Positions 34,095 to 42,351 of a stretch of DNA of 64,000 nt are shown here, in pieces; position 1 is the first letter of the stretch, and each line of letters opens with the position of its first letter. This stretch comes from Panacibacter microcysteis. GTDB taxonomy: Bacteria > Bacteroidota > Bacteroidia > Chitinophagales > Chitinophagaceae. The notes beneath the pieces were generated by a model. That model made no database searches and was not told where the DNA came from. It was given only the letters and a program-made list of their open reading frames with translations. The position numbers and the translations under genes were made by a program. The DNA is taken from assembly GCF_015831355.1 (NCBI RefSeq), contig NZ_JADWYR010000001.1, positions 620,001-684,000 on the forward strand, read 5' to 3'.

Positions 34095-34608
34095 GCTTTT
34101 CCATACATATTTTTAGGTTTCTTCTTCCGTTTTGAATAAGGCTGCGCACCTTGTTCCATTCCATACCAGTTTCTTCCACAATTTCATTGTAGCATTTATC
34201 CTGCAGGTAAAATAGCCTGATCGTCTTTTTTTGTTCTTCCGGTAAATGCTCCATACAATTTTCCAGCTTTTTAAAATCTTGTTCCCGCTCCAGTACGCTG
34301 TCCAGATGCATAAAGTCTTCTGATTGCATAACTGCCGGCTGAAATTCTACCGTAACCATTTTTTTCGCACTGCGCAACTGCATCAGGCAATGATTTTTTG
34401 TGAGTACATAAAGCCACCCTTTAAAATTCTGCACTTCATGCGTGGGGAGTTTTTGTAAAAGTTCCTGGTAAATATTCATTACTGCATCTTTCGATGCTTC
34501 AGCATCTTTCAGGTACTTTAAACAGGTACCATACACAAGATCGGTATAACGCAGGTAAAGCCTGGCAAGCACATCCTGGCTGCCGCTTTCCTTAAAAGCA
34601 AGCAACAA
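34087..34608 (-). CDS. ECF-type RNA polymerase sigma factor (no ATG start)
   Basis: At least 173 residues. Sigma region 2 contains YTDLVYGTCLKYLKDAEASKDAVMNIYQELLQKL and GWLYVLTKNHCLMQLRSAKK. Region 4 contains MEHLPEEQKKTIRLFYLQDKCYNEIVEETGMEWNKVRSLIQNGRRNLKI. The start given is a TTG. The frame stays open upstream to base 34659 and encodes residues typical of the family's N-terminus (IPVKHIEKAPETDEALLLAFKE), yet holds no ATG or GTG. A CTG at 34656 or the following ATT may be the real start. It is co-transcribed with the overlapping anti-sigma gene. A dispersed repeat lies just upstream. Confidence 0.87.
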   Translation of the reverse strand: MLLAFKESGSQDVLARLYLRYTDLVYGTCLKYLKDAEASKDAVMNIYQELLQKLPTHEVQNFKGWLYVLTKNHCLMQLRSAKKMVTVEFQPAVMQSEDFMHLDSVLEREQDFKKLENCMEHLPEEQKKTIRLFYLQDKCYNEIVEETGMEWNKVRSLIQNGRRNLKICMEKHD

Positions 34609-34678
34609 TGCTTCATCAGTTTCAGGCGCTTTCTCTATGTGCTTTACTGGAATCAGGTATTACTGGTTAAGTTAGTGT

Positions 34679-34728
34679 ATGAACCCGGCTGCATTACTAC
34701 TATAAGGCACCCGTTGCGTCGCACTCTT
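34679..34728 (-). repeat. Dispersed repeat copy 13, C/G core, truncated
   Basis: GTTGCGTCGCACTCTT at 34713-34728; the GTAC end is replaced by CAGCG. The outer arm ATGAACCCGGCTGC lies at the sigma-factor side, 20-70 bases from its possible starts. Confidence 0.8.
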
Positions 34729-34837
34729 CAGCGTTTAGTACAACGGTGAACAGCACGATGCACAAAATAAGACAAATTTTTTTGCGGCAGGTTATGTAAT
34801 CAATTTCAGGCGTGCATCTGTTTTACAAACCAACTGT

Positions 34838-35854
34838 ATGAAGCCACAAACATTTTTTCATATACCAGAACCCTGCCACGAAGACTGGAACAAAATGATA
34901 CCCGAAGGCAAAGGAAGATTTTGTGCAAGCTGCAATAAACAGGTAATTGACTTTAGTCTGATGAGCGATCAGCAGGTGCTTAATTACTTTAAAAATGCTA
35001 CAGGCAACACCTGCGGAAGGTTTGCCAATGGCCAGCTTGAAAGACCCATGCATGAAACCATTCAGCCCAAAAAGAAAGTATGGTGGGTTGCAGCAGTAAT
35101 GCCTTTGCTATTGCTCATTAACAAGGCAAATGGACAGACGAAGGGAAAAGTTTTGATAAAAAAACCTTACACTGTCTCCACAAAAATTGAACCCTTAACA
35201 GGATTTGTGGTATCATCTGCTGAACCAACTCAAGGAGGAAAAATCATCAGGGGAAGTGTTCAAAACGAAAATGGTATACCTGTTCCTTTTGCAACAGTAA
35301 GCCTGAAAAACTCCATCGCTAATACAATTACAGATTCATTGGGAAACTTTGAATTACACACTCCTTCTGTAGCAGACACAGTTTATGTAAACGTATCGTC
35401 ACTTGGTTATGAGAGCAGGGAATACAATTTTCCTAAACAGGAAGCCACGAACGTTATGATTACATTAGAGGAAAAAAGCTACGCGTTAAACCCTGTATGC
35501 GTTACATCACTGGCTGTAACGCTGGGCGGTGTGGTAGCCGGCAGGAGCATAAGCACAAGAGAAAAAATTGATACAGTCATCAGAAAGGCTTTTCGCAATA
35601 CAGCCTTCACTATTTACGCAAACCCGGTTAAAAGCAATACCGCGTTTAAACTTGCAATAAAAAATACCGGTGAATATGTTGTACAAATGCTTGACAATAA
35701 CGGTAAACCTATTGTTACAAGAGATATAATAACTGCTGATAAAAATACTGTAACAGAAATACAAACACCTGACGTTGCAGCGGGATTGTATTACATCCGG
35801 CTGATTGATAAAAACAAAAAGAAACAATACACAGATAAAATCATTGTACAATAA
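34838..35854 (+). CDS. CarboxypepD_reg protein with N-terminal Cys module and T9SS-type C-terminus
   Basis: A 338-residue protein. The N-terminal ~65 residues hold four cysteines (13, 29, 32, 59) in IPEPCHEDWNKM...GRFCASCNKQVIDF...GNTCGRF, a small probably metal-binding module often seen at the start of Bacteroidota envelope proteins. A transmembrane helix follows (about 81-98), then a CarboxypepD_reg domain (RGSVQNENGIPVPFATVSLKN, about 142-220). The C-terminal ~80 residues (IYANPVKSNTAFKLAIKNTGEYVVQMLDNNGK...GLYYIRLIDKNKKKQYTDKIIVQ) resemble a T9SS type A sorting domain. With an internal membrane helix and no signal peptide, real T9SS export is doubtful. Divergent from the sigma gene; function unknown. 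Confidence 0.72.
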   Translation: MKPQTFFHIPEPCHEDWNKMIPEGKGRFCASCNKQVIDFSLMSDQQVLNYFKNATGNTCGRFANGQLERPMHETIQPKKKVWWVAAVMPLLLLINKANGQTKGKVLIKKPYTVSTKIEPLTGFVVSSAEPTQGGKIIRGSVQNENGIPVPFATVSLKNSIANTITDSLGNFELHTPSVADTVYVNVSSLGYESREYNFPKQEATNVMITLEEKSYALNPVCVTSLAVTLGGVVAGRSISTREKIDTVIRKAFRNTAFTIYANPVKSNTAFKLAIKNTGEYVVQMLDNNGKPIVTRDIITADKNTVTEIQTPDVAAGLYYIRLIDKNKKKQYTDKIIVQ

Positions 35855-35909
35855 AGTCAAGCCGTAAGCGCTACGAAGATCGCTTCGGAGTGCTGCATAT
35901 AGATATACA

Positions 35910-35964
35910 GTACAAGTGAGTGACACAACCGGTGCCTCATACTTGTTCTGCTGCCGGTTACATC
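35910..35964 (+). repeat. Dispersed repeat copy 14, T/A core, full length
   Basis: Exact core at 35910-35929; outer arm GCTGCCGGTTACAT ends about 29 bases before the VWA gene start. Confidence 0.9.
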
Positions 35965-35992
35965 ATTTTTTTTAAACATTAAATAAGCACAT

Positions 35993-37960
35993 ATGAAAAG
36001 GATCTTATTCCTGGGCATAATGCTCAGCATGATTTGTATTGCCTTTAAACCGTCGCGCATGGTACAGGGCACCGTAACAGACGAAGCCGGCAACCCGCTT
36101 GCCGGCGCCACAATATCGATAAAGGGAACGCAGGTTGCGACTGCCTCAGACAACAAAGGCATTTTCAGTATAAGTATACAGGATGAAAACGCTATACTCG
36201 TAATAACCAGTGTGGGCTACCAGGCCAAAGAGATAAAAGTATCGGGTAAGAACAATATGGTTATCAAACTCAGCCCGTCAACACAGCATTTGGACGAGAT
36301 AGTGGTGACCGGTTATTACCCTGCGCCGAAAAAAGATTTAACCGGTAGTGTTACAATCGTTGGCGGAGAATTGTTGCAGGGAAAAGCTGCAGGTGTTTAT
36401 GTTCCGGCATCGCCAGGCGCAAACGTATCTATTAAAGTACGTGGTGCGAAAACCCTGAATAATTACGATGTGGATGATGATGCAGACAAAGAATACTGGC
36501 CGGGCAACACAGATTTCAACACCGAGGGGTATGACCATATTACTGATAACCCTTTTATGAAAGTAAACGACAACCCGCTATCTACCTTTTCCATTGATGT
36601 GGACGCAGCAGCTTACAGTAACGTAAGAAGGTTTATCAGCAACGGTCAATTACCACCTGCCGGTGCCGTACGGATAGAAGAACTCATCAATTATTTTTCT
36701 TACGATTATCCGCAACCCAAAGGGGATGATCCATTTGGTGTAAACATGGAATATGCGGTGTGCCCGTGGAATACCAACCATGAACTGGTGCTGGTAGGTT
36801 TGCAGGGCAAAAAAATACCGGTAGAAAGCCTGCCGGCCTCTAACCTGGTATTCCTGGTAGATGTAAGTGGCAGCATGGGTGAGCCCAATAAATTACCGCT
36901 GGTGCAATCATCACTTAAGTTGCTTGTTGACCAGATGCGTGAACAGGATCGAGTTGCGCTGGTGGTGTATGCAGGCAATGCCGGGCTTGTATTACCATCA
37001 ACCAGTGGCGACAATAAAAGCGCTATAAAAAATGCCATCGACAGGCTGCAGTCGGGCGGCTCCACCGCCGGTGGTGCAGGTATACAACTGGCGTATAAAA
37101 CAGCAAAGGAAAACTTTATAAAAGATGGCAACAACAGGGTAATACTTTGTACGGATGGCGATTTTAATGTAGGCGCCAGCAGCGATGATGCACTGGAGCA
37201 AATGATAGAACAGGAAAGGAAAAGTAATATTTTTCTTACCGTACTGGGCTATGGCATGGGTAACTACCAGGATGCCAAAATGCAGAAGCTTGCCGACAAA
37301 GGCAATGGCAACCACGCATACATTGATGGTATAAGTGAAGCAAAGAAAGTGCTTATCAAAGAATTTGGCGGCACCCTGTTCACCATTGCCAAAGATGTAA
37401 AACTGCAACTGGAGTTTAACCCTGATAAAGTAAAAGCGTACCGCCTTATCGGCTACGAAAACAGGATGCTTGCCAAAGAAGATTTCAACAATGATCAGAA
37501 AGATGCAGGCGAGCTGGGCAGTGGCCACACGGTAACAGCGCTGTACGAAATTGTACCTGTGCATGCACCGGATGAACCGATGGATTCTGTGGATGCATTG
37601 CGCTACCAGAAAGTAAAAAAACAAAAACTTACCAATGTATACACCAATGAAATACTAAATGTAAAACTGCGGTACAAAGCGCCGGATGGCGATGTAAGCA
37701 GGCTGCTGCAGTTTCCGCTTACCGGCCGGCCACAGGCCATCAATGCTACTTCAGACAACTTTCGTTTTGCCGCCGCGGTAGCTTCATTTGGCATGGTATT
37801 ACGTGATTCCAAATATAAAGGCAGGAGCAATTTTGCCCTCGTGCACAGCCTTGGCATTGCTGCTACCGGCAAAGACACAGAAGGTTACCGGAAAGCGTTT
37901 TTGCAACTGGCTGAAGACGCAGCACTGCTGAAAGGTATAAAGGCAACGGCAAAAGACTGA
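35993..37960 (+). CDS. VWA-domain protein (YfbK-like) with CarboxypepD_reg and plug-like segment
   Basis: A 655-residue envelope protein with an N-terminal signal or anchor (MKRILFLGIMLSMICIAF). A CarboxypepD_reg domain (about 24-93) is followed by DEIVVTGYYPAPKKDLTGSV (101-120) and VSIKVRGAKTLNNYD (145-159), the same motifs that open the plug of SusC transporters, but no barrel follows. From about 180 comes the YfbK-type region: STFSIDVDAAAYSNVRRFISNG, then the von Willebrand A fold with MIDAS motif DVSGS at 290-294 and CTDGDFNVGASSDD. A C-terminal DUF3520-like part closes it. VWA domains bind partners through a metal ion; this class is common in Bacteroidota but has no firm role. Terminator follows. 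Confidence 0.85.
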   Translation: MKRILFLGIMLSMICIAFKPSRMVQGTVTDEAGNPLAGATISIKGTQVATASDNKGIFSISIQDENAILVITSVGYQAKEIKVSGKNNMVIKLSPSTQHLDEIVVTGYYPAPKKDLTGSVTIVGGELLQGKAAGVYVPASPGANVSIKVRGAKTLNNYDVDDDADKEYWPGNTDFNTEGYDHITDNPFMKVNDNPLSTFSIDVDAAAYSNVRRFISNGQLPPAGAVRIEELINYFSYDYPQPKGDDPFGVNMEYAVCPWNTNHELVLVGLQGKKIPVESLPASNLVFLVDVSGSMGEPNKLPLVQSSLKLLVDQMREQDRVALVVYAGNAGLVLPSTSGDNKSAIKNAIDRLQSGGSTAGGAGIQLAYKTAKENFIKDGNNRVILCTDGDFNVGASSDDALEQMIEQERKSNIFLTVLGYGMGNYQDAKMQKLADKGNGNHAYIDGISEAKKVLIKEFGGTLFTIAKDVKLQLEFNPDKVKAYRLIGYENRMLAKEDFNNDQKDAGELGSGHTVTALYEIVPVHAPDEPMDSVDALRYQKVKKQKLTNVYTNEILNVKLRYKAPDGDVSRLLQFPLTGRPQAINATSDNFRFAAAVASFGMVLRDSKYKGRSNFALVHSLGIAATGKDTEGYRKAFLQLAEDAALLKGIKATAKD

Positions 37961-37985
37961 TCGATTATCACAGCCCTACCTTTTA

Positions 37986-38016
37986 GAATCCTCCCACTGG
38001 TGGAGGGTTCTTTTTT
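37986..38016 (+). terminator. Rho-independent terminator after the VWA gene
   Basis: GAATCCTCCCAC pairs imperfectly with GTGGAGGGTTC and is followed by TTTTTT, 26 bases after the stop. Confidence 0.85.
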
Positions 38017-38024
38017 AAAAATGA

Positions 38025-38049
38025 ATACGGCGGGCTGCGCCCGCCGTAT
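38025..38049. repeat. Perfect 11-bp hairpin with TGC loop
   Basis: ATACGGCGGGC and GCCCGCCGTAT are perfect complements around TGC. It lies just after the VWA terminator and just before the 3' end of the minus-strand gene at 38072. The GGC-TGC-GCC centre is the same as in the hairpin at 28464-28496, suggesting one palindrome family. No long T-run on either side. Confidence 0.6.
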
Positions 38050-38071
38050 GTTTCATCCTTATTGATCCCCG

Positions 38072-38647
38072 TCAGTTATTGGTACTGGTAATGCTGTTGC
38101 CTGCATCTTCTATATGAAACACACTCATGGTTATCTTCCACTGGTCCATTTCATATTGCATGTTCAATTCCACGGTTACGTCTTTTACAAGATCCTGCAT
38201 GGTTTCCAGCTTAAACCTTATCATGTTGAATGATTTAAACTCATCCGGCTCCACGTAGTCGGCATCCAGTTTTATTTCCAGCTTTTCTATGGCCGCTACG
38301 GTTTTTTTAATGTGGTTGTAAAACTGTTTAAACTTCGCTTTGGCTTCACTGAAATTACCGGTTTCGAGCAATGTGTTCTTCCAGCTAAAGGCATGCTCGG
38401 CTTCGTACCCGTATTGCGATACAATGCCCGGTGGCATACCCCTGATGCTTAATACACAGGCGTAATTGATAACCGATGGTTGCTCTTCCAGCAAAGCGCC
38501 TCTGATGTTGGCAAAATCGTTGGGATAATCACAGATCACTTTTTCCAAAACGGGGCTGATGTCGTTGGCGGTCTTAAGTGGAATCTTCAACTGCGCTCTG
38601 GCTGTTACACAGCAAAGCATGAATGCACCCAGTGCAAAATTCTTCAT
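38072..38647 (-). CDS. Unknown secreted protein
   Basis: A 191-residue protein with a Sec signal (MKNFALGAFMLCCVTARAQ). I do not recognise the mature part. It is mostly helical with one strand region: PVLEKVICDYPNDFANIRGALLEEQPSVINYACVLSIRGMPPG near the N-terminus, then KAKFKQFYNHIKKTVAAIEKLEIKLDADYVEP and a closing VTVELNMQYEMDQWKITMSVFHIEDAG. No catalytic motif is evident. The gene stands alone, converging with the VWA gene. The other neighbour is xerD on the same strand, 76 bases upstream. Confidence 0.68.
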   Translation of the reverse strand: MKNFALGAFMLCCVTARAQLKIPLKTANDISPVLEKVICDYPNDFANIRGALLEEQPSVINYACVLSIRGMPPGIVSQYGYEAEHAFSWKNTLLETGNFSEAKAKFKQFYNHIKKTVAAIEKLEIKLDADYVEPDEFKSFNMIRFKLETMQDLVKDVTVELNMQYEMDQWKITMSVFHIEDAGNSITSTNN

Positions 38648-38698
38648 AGTAATTGGAATGTTTGGTTTGCGGCAATAACGACAGGAGCATACGTTACA

Positions 38699-38718
38699 TT
38701 ATCCCCAAGTTATCCACA
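38699..38718. promoter_or_regulatory. Two DnaA-box-like 9-mers
   Basis: TTATCCCCA (38699-38707) and TTATCCACA (38710-38718) are direct repeats 11 bases apart in the 76-bp gap before xerD's 3' end. The second is a perfect match to the E. coli DnaA box, the first has one mismatch. Two boxes with no A/T-rich unwinding region or dnaA/dnaN gene nearby do not make an origin. Confidence 0.35.
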
Positions 38719-38723
38719 TATGT

Positions 38724-39626
38724 TTATTTCTTGAATGCCGGGTGAAACTGGTGCAGGGTAGAGCGCAGGAAATCGCGGTCGAGGTGGGTGTAAATTTCAG
38801 TGGTGGTAATACTTTCATGCCCCAGCATTTCCTGTACCGCACGCAGGTCGGCACCGCCCTCTACCAAATGCGTGGCAAATGAATGACGGAATGTGTGTGG
38901 TGAAATATTTTTATTGATACCGGCCTTCCTGGCCAGGTCTTTTATAATGTAAAAGATCATTACACGGCTAAGCCCTTTGCCATGCTTATTGAGAAAGAGA
39001 ATGTCAGAAGCGCCATTTTGTACAGGCTGGTGCACCCGTATTTCATCTTTATAGATTTTAATGAATTTAACAGCATCGCTGCCGATAGGTACCAGGCGTT
39101 CTTTGTCTCCCTTGCCAATTACCCGTATAAAACCAACATCCAGGTACAGGCAACTGATTTGCAGGCCTACAATTTCACTAACCCGGAGGCCGCAACTGTA
39201 CATGGTTTCGAGGATGGCCTTGTTGCGGCCACCATCTGCACGGCTAAGGTCGATCTGCGAAATAATGTTTTCGATTTCTTCAAAGCTCAGTACATCGGGC
39301 AATACACGCTTTAGCTTTGGCGCTTCCAGCAGTGCAGAAGGGTCAACTTTAGCAATATCTTCCAGCAGGCAATATTTATAAAAACCCCTTATACCGGAAA
39401 TAATTCTTGCCTGGCTGGTGGCCGTCATGCCCAGCTCTGCCACCCATTTTATAAACTGCTGCAGGTCGTTAAGTTCTACTTCCTGCGGTGCTTTCATTAT
39501 ACTGTTTGCCAGCAGGTATGCTGTAAGCTTATCTACATCACGCATATAAGCTTCTACAGAATTATCGCTTAAAGATTTTTCCAGTTGCAGGTAAGCTTTA
39601 AATCCTTTTTTATAGGCATCCCACAT
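38724..39626 (-). CDS. xerD: Tyrosine recombinase XerD
   Basis: A 300-residue site-specific recombinase, the standard XerC/XerD length. The Met at 39626 ([23 protein letters not shown]) starts the SAM-like core-binding domain; the longer upstream frame is non-homologous. The catalytic residues are complete: Arg148 (YSCGLRVSE), Lys172 ([12 protein letters not shown]), His244 and Arg247 ([13 protein letters not shown]), His270 (LGHESI) and Tyr279 (IYTHLD). It should resolve chromosome dimers at dif together with a partner recombinase. The GLRVSE and [23 protein letters not shown] forms are typical of housekeeping XerD. No attachment site or integron-type array is seen nearby. Confidence 0.9.
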   Translation of the reverse strand: MWDAYKKGFKAYLQLEKSLSDNSVEAYMRDVDKLTAYLLANSIMKAPQEVELNDLQQFIKWVAELGMTATSQARIISGIRGFYKYCLLEDIAKVDPSALLEAPKLKRVLPDVLSFEEIENIISQIDLSRADGGRNKAILETMYSCGLRVSEIVGLQISCLYLDVGFIRVIGKGDKERLVPIGSDAVKFIKIYKDEIRVHQPVQNGASDILFLNKHGKGLSRVMIFYIIKDLARKAGINKNISPHTFRHSFATHLVEGGADLRAVQEMLGHESITTTEIYTHLDRDFLRSTLHQFHPAFKK

Positions 39627-39680
39627 GCTTGCAGATTTTACTGTTGATATATGCTGAATGTTGCAATATAAATAAGAAAA

Positions 39681-39763
39681 TGATGAGCCCGGCAGTAGCT
39701 TTCCATGGCATCGCCTGTTGCGTCGCACACGTGTACGTTCCGTTTTTTATGGCGACTGCAGCG
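39681..39763 (-). repeat. Dispersed repeat copy 15, C/G core variant, long form
   Basis: Core GTTGCGTCGCACACGTGTAC at 39717-39736. Outer arm GAGCCCGGCAGTAG on the xerD side, and right arm GTTCCG plus a T-run and ATGGCGACTGCAGCG on the other. It fills much of the 304-bp gap 39627-39930; nothing else is evident in that gap. Confidence 0.85.
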
Positions 39764-39930
39764 TTGCGGCCCGGGCTGCCTGTTGCTGTACTCCACGCTA
39801 TAGAAACTTATATGCAGCTATAGTTAAAAGAGACCTTCTGCCAGCGCATGTAGTTATGTTTATAACTCGGTAAGCCAAAATAAAAGCTGTATGTATTAAA
39901 CAGTTATTTTCGCCAACATCAACGCTTAAT

Positions 39931-40434
39931 ATGGAAAAGGTCAATCTCCGTTCGTTTAAACAAAAAGCACGCCATCGTAAAACTGCCTATAAAAAATTTC
40001 TTGGTAAGGTTGAAAAAAATCCGCCGCGGCGTTTAGATAAACTGGCAGAACAACTGGATGCAGAAGTATGGCAGGAGATTGATTGCCTTAGCTGCGCCAA
40101 TTGTTGCAAAACAATGACGCCAACATTTACAGAAAAAGACATTAAACGCATATCGGCACACCTGGAGATGACGCCCGATGCATTTAAAAGCAAGTGGCTG
40201 CATTTTGAAAAGAAAGACAAAGACTGGGTGAACAATAAACAACCCTGCCAGTTTCTCAACCTCAAAGACAATATGTGCTCTATCTACGCGGTAAGACCTG
40301 AAAGCTGTGCCGGCTTTCCGCACCTGAAGAAAAAGAAGATGGTGGAGTACATTCATGTGCATCAGCAGAATATTATATATTGCCCTGCAACTTATTTAAT
40401 GGTTACAAAAATGATGGAAAGAGTGGAGGTATAA
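39931..40434 (+). CDS. YkgJ-family cysteine-cluster protein
   Basis: A 167-residue cytoplasmic protein. After a basic N-terminal segment (FKQKARHRKTAYKKFLGKVEKNPPRRLDKL) comes the YkgJ cluster: DCLSCANCCKTMTPTFTEKDIKRISAHL, PCQFLNLKDNMCSIYAVRPESCAGFPHL, and a last Cys in IIYCPATYLM. The conserved cysteines are thought to bind zinc or an Fe-S cluster. Members of this family are widespread; the biochemical role is not known. It is a single-gene unit flanked on both sides by dispersed repeats. Confidence 0.85.
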   Translation: MEKVNLRSFKQKARHRKTAYKKFLGKVEKNPPRRLDKLAEQLDAEVWQEIDCLSCANCCKTMTPTFTEKDIKRISAHLEMTPDAFKSKWLHFEKKDKDWVNNKQPCQFLNLKDNMCSIYAVRPESCAGFPHLKKKKMVEYIHVHQQNIIYCPATYLMVTKMMERVEV

Positions 40435-40565
40435 TCAGCAACTAAAAATTACTCTGTGCAACAACTCTTTTTACTCTGTGGTTAAGTTTTCCACCAGCAG
40501 ATTTTATAACGTGCTTATTACCCCTATATTAAATTACTTAAACTCAACGGGAAACTTTTAGTGAT

Positions 40566-40646
40566 CGCTTCAGTTGCCATAAAAACGGAACGTACAAGTG
40601 AGTGACACAACCGGCGATGCCATGAAAAACTACTGCCTGTACCCAT
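40566..40646 (+). repeat. Dispersed repeat copy 16, T/A core, long form
   Basis: Exact core at 40592-40611. Left arm CGCTTCAGTTGCCAT plus an A-run and CGGAAC, and outer arm CCGGCGATGCCATGAA...CTGCCTGTACCCAT. Same long form as copies 1, 5 and 15. It ends 28 bases from the YraN stop. Confidence 0.9.
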
Positions 40647-40673
40647 ATTTATTCAACCATCATCGCGTTTACG

Positions 40674-41033
40674 TTAATCGAAATATACATCTTCAATCAG
40701 GAAGTACTCTACAGGTCTTGCTTTTAGCATGGTGATGGATAAAACATCGAACTGTACAAATTTCCATTGAGGATTCAAATACAGGTATTCCTGGGCGGCG
40801 CGCAACAAGCTTTTCATTTTTGTTTTGCCAATGCTTTCTTCAGGGTGGCCATATAATGCAGACGTACGTGTTTTGATCTCGAAGAAATGCAACCTGTTTT
40901 CTTTTGCAGCAATAATATCAACCTCCCACTGCTTAAAACGCCAGTTGCGGTGCAGTATTTCGTAACCTTTCTCCAGTATCCATGCAGCAGCAAGATCTTC
41001 GCCTTTGTTGCCTGTAAGTTTTGTATAACTCAT
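40674..41033 (-). CDS. YraN family (UPF0102) endonuclease-like protein
   Basis: A 119-residue protein of normal length for UPF0102. The restriction-endonuclease-like core is visible as GNKGEDLAAAWILEKGYEILHRNWRFKQWEVDIIAAKENRLHFFEIKTRT, with Glu-Asp...Glu-x-Lys in the PD-(D/E)xK arrangement (EVDII, FEIKTR). The C-terminal FVQFDVLSIT and VEYFLIEDVYF follow. Distant relatives are Holliday-junction resolvases; in bacteria the family is nearly universal but its role is not settled. It is divergent from manA, with 64 bases between the starts. Confidence 0.88.
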   Translation of the reverse strand: MSYTKLTGNKGEDLAAAWILEKGYEILHRNWRFKQWEVDIIAAKENRLHFFEIKTRTSALYGHPEESIGKTKMKSLLRAAQEYLYLNPQWKFVQFDVLSITMLKARPVEYFLIEDVYFD

Positions 41034-41097
41034 GGAACGATGTTTGTGCTTTTTTTACAACAATACCGTTTAATTTGCAGCACATCAAAATACAAAT

Positions 41098-42312
41098 ATG
41101 TTCCGGGATAAAATATTTAAACTAAAAGGCAGGATTCAACACTATGCATGGGGTGGTTATGAATACATACCGACATGGCTTGGTATAGACAACAGCGAAC
41201 ACAAACCTTATGCAGAATACTGGATGGGTGCTCACCCGTCTGCCCCATCTGTTGTTTGTACGCCCAATGGCGAGCTATCGCTTAACCAGCTTGTACAGGA
41301 TCATCATGAGGAGTTTATCGGCAGTCATGTGCACCGGGCGTTTGGTGAGTTGCCATATCTCTTTAAAATTCTTGATGTAAAAGATATGTTATCTATACAG
41401 GTGCACCCAACGAAAGAAGCCGCTAAAGCCGGTTTTGAGGCGGAAGAGGCAGCCGGTGTAAAACTTGATTCTTCTTTCAGAAACTATAAAGACCGCAATC
41501 ACAAACCGGAAGTAATGGTTGCGCTGAGCGAGTTTTGGTTATTACATGGTTTTCAAACACCGGACAAACTGCAGCAGGTATTGAAAAATGTGCCGGAGTT
41601 TCAGCCGCTTATCAACATATTTGGTGAAGGGGATTTTAAAGCACTTTCTGAACATTGCATGTATATGGAGCAGCAGGATGTAAATGCCATGCTTACACCG
41701 CTTATACAACGAACGATTGAGCAGAAACAAAAAGGCGATCTTACAAAAGCAGAGCCGGGCTGGTGGGTTGCGAAACTTTACGGGGAAAAACCGGTGGAAG
41801 AATGGGGCAATGTAGACCGTGGTGTTTTCTCGATCTACTTCTTCAACATTGTGCATACGAATGCTGGTGAGGCTGTGTTCCAGGGTGCAGGTGTACCACA
41901 CGCCTACCTCGAAGGGCAAAATGTAGAACTGATGGCCAACAGCGATAATGTACTGCGCGGTGGTCTTACTCCAAAGCATGTAGATGTACCCGAACTACTA
42001 AAGCATACAGTATTTGAAGGCATTGTACCCAATGTAATGAAGGGTGAAAAGAAAGAAAACGGTGAGATCATTTACCCTTGCCCGGTGGCGGATTTTGGCA
42101 TCAGCAAAATAGCATTGGAACAAAACGAAACCCACCGCAGCACTGCCGGTTCTTTAGAGATCATTGTTGTGATTGAAGGTGAAATGGATATACAGGGCAC
42201 TTCTAAAAGCCTGCACGTTGCAAAAGGAGAAACAGTGGCCATTCTAACCAATGAAAGCTACACGATATCCACACCAGCAGGCGTAACAGCTTATAAAGCA
42301 TTTGTGCCTTAG
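41098..42312 (+). CDS. manA: Mannose-6-phosphate isomerase, class I
   Basis: A 404-residue type I phosphomannose isomerase. Start MFRDKIFKLKGRIQHYAWGG, then YAEYWMGAHPSAPS. Zinc ligands are Gln101 and His103 in SIQVHPTKEAAKAGF, Glu138 in NHKPEVMVAL, and the later His in FQGAGVPHAYLEGQNVELMANSDNVLRGGLTPKHVD. It interconverts mannose-6-phosphate and fructose-6-phosphate in the cytoplasm and supplies GDP-mannose precursors. The frame begins 64 bases from the divergent YraN start. The 3' end overlaps the promoter of the following gene, so the two need not be co-transcribed. Confidence 0.93.
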   Translation: MFRDKIFKLKGRIQHYAWGGYEYIPTWLGIDNSEHKPYAEYWMGAHPSAPSVVCTPNGELSLNQLVQDHHEEFIGSHVHRAFGELPYLFKILDVKDMLSIQVHPTKEAAKAGFEAEEAAGVKLDSSFRNYKDRNHKPEVMVALSEFWLLHGFQTPDKLQQVLKNVPEFQPLINIFGEGDFKALSEHCMYMEQQDVNAMLTPLIQRTIEQKQKGDLTKAEPGWWVAKLYGEKPVEEWGNVDRGVFSIYFFNIVHTNAGEAVFQGAGVPHAYLEGQNVELMANSDNVLRGGLTPKHVDVPELLKHTVFEGIVPNVMKGEKKENGEIIYPCPVADFGISKIALEQNETHRSTAGSLEIIVVIEGEMDIQGTSKSLHVAKGETVAILTNESYTISTPAGVTAYKAFVP

Positions 42313-42331
42313 TAATTAACCCTTATTTTTG
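42301..42331 (+). promoter_or_regulatory. Consensus Bacteroidota promoter for the DUF6580 gene
   Basis: TTTG (42301-42304) and TATTTTTG (42324-42331, a perfect TAnnTTTG) are separated by 19 bases, the textbook Bacteroidota -33/-7 spacing. The -33 box is inside the last codons of manA. Predicted transcription start is about 42338, giving a leader of roughly 14 bases before the ATG at 42352. Confidence 0.6.
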
Positions 42332-42351
42332 CCCTTTGTAAAAAAGTTATC

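Noticed and set aside
38699-38718. A replication origin
   Set aside because: Only two DnaA-like boxes, no A/T-rich unwinding region, and no dnaA, dnaN, gyrB or rpmH nearby.
38724-39626. A mobile-element integrase
   Set aside because: Length and motifs match housekeeping XerD; no attachment repeats or cargo lie around it.
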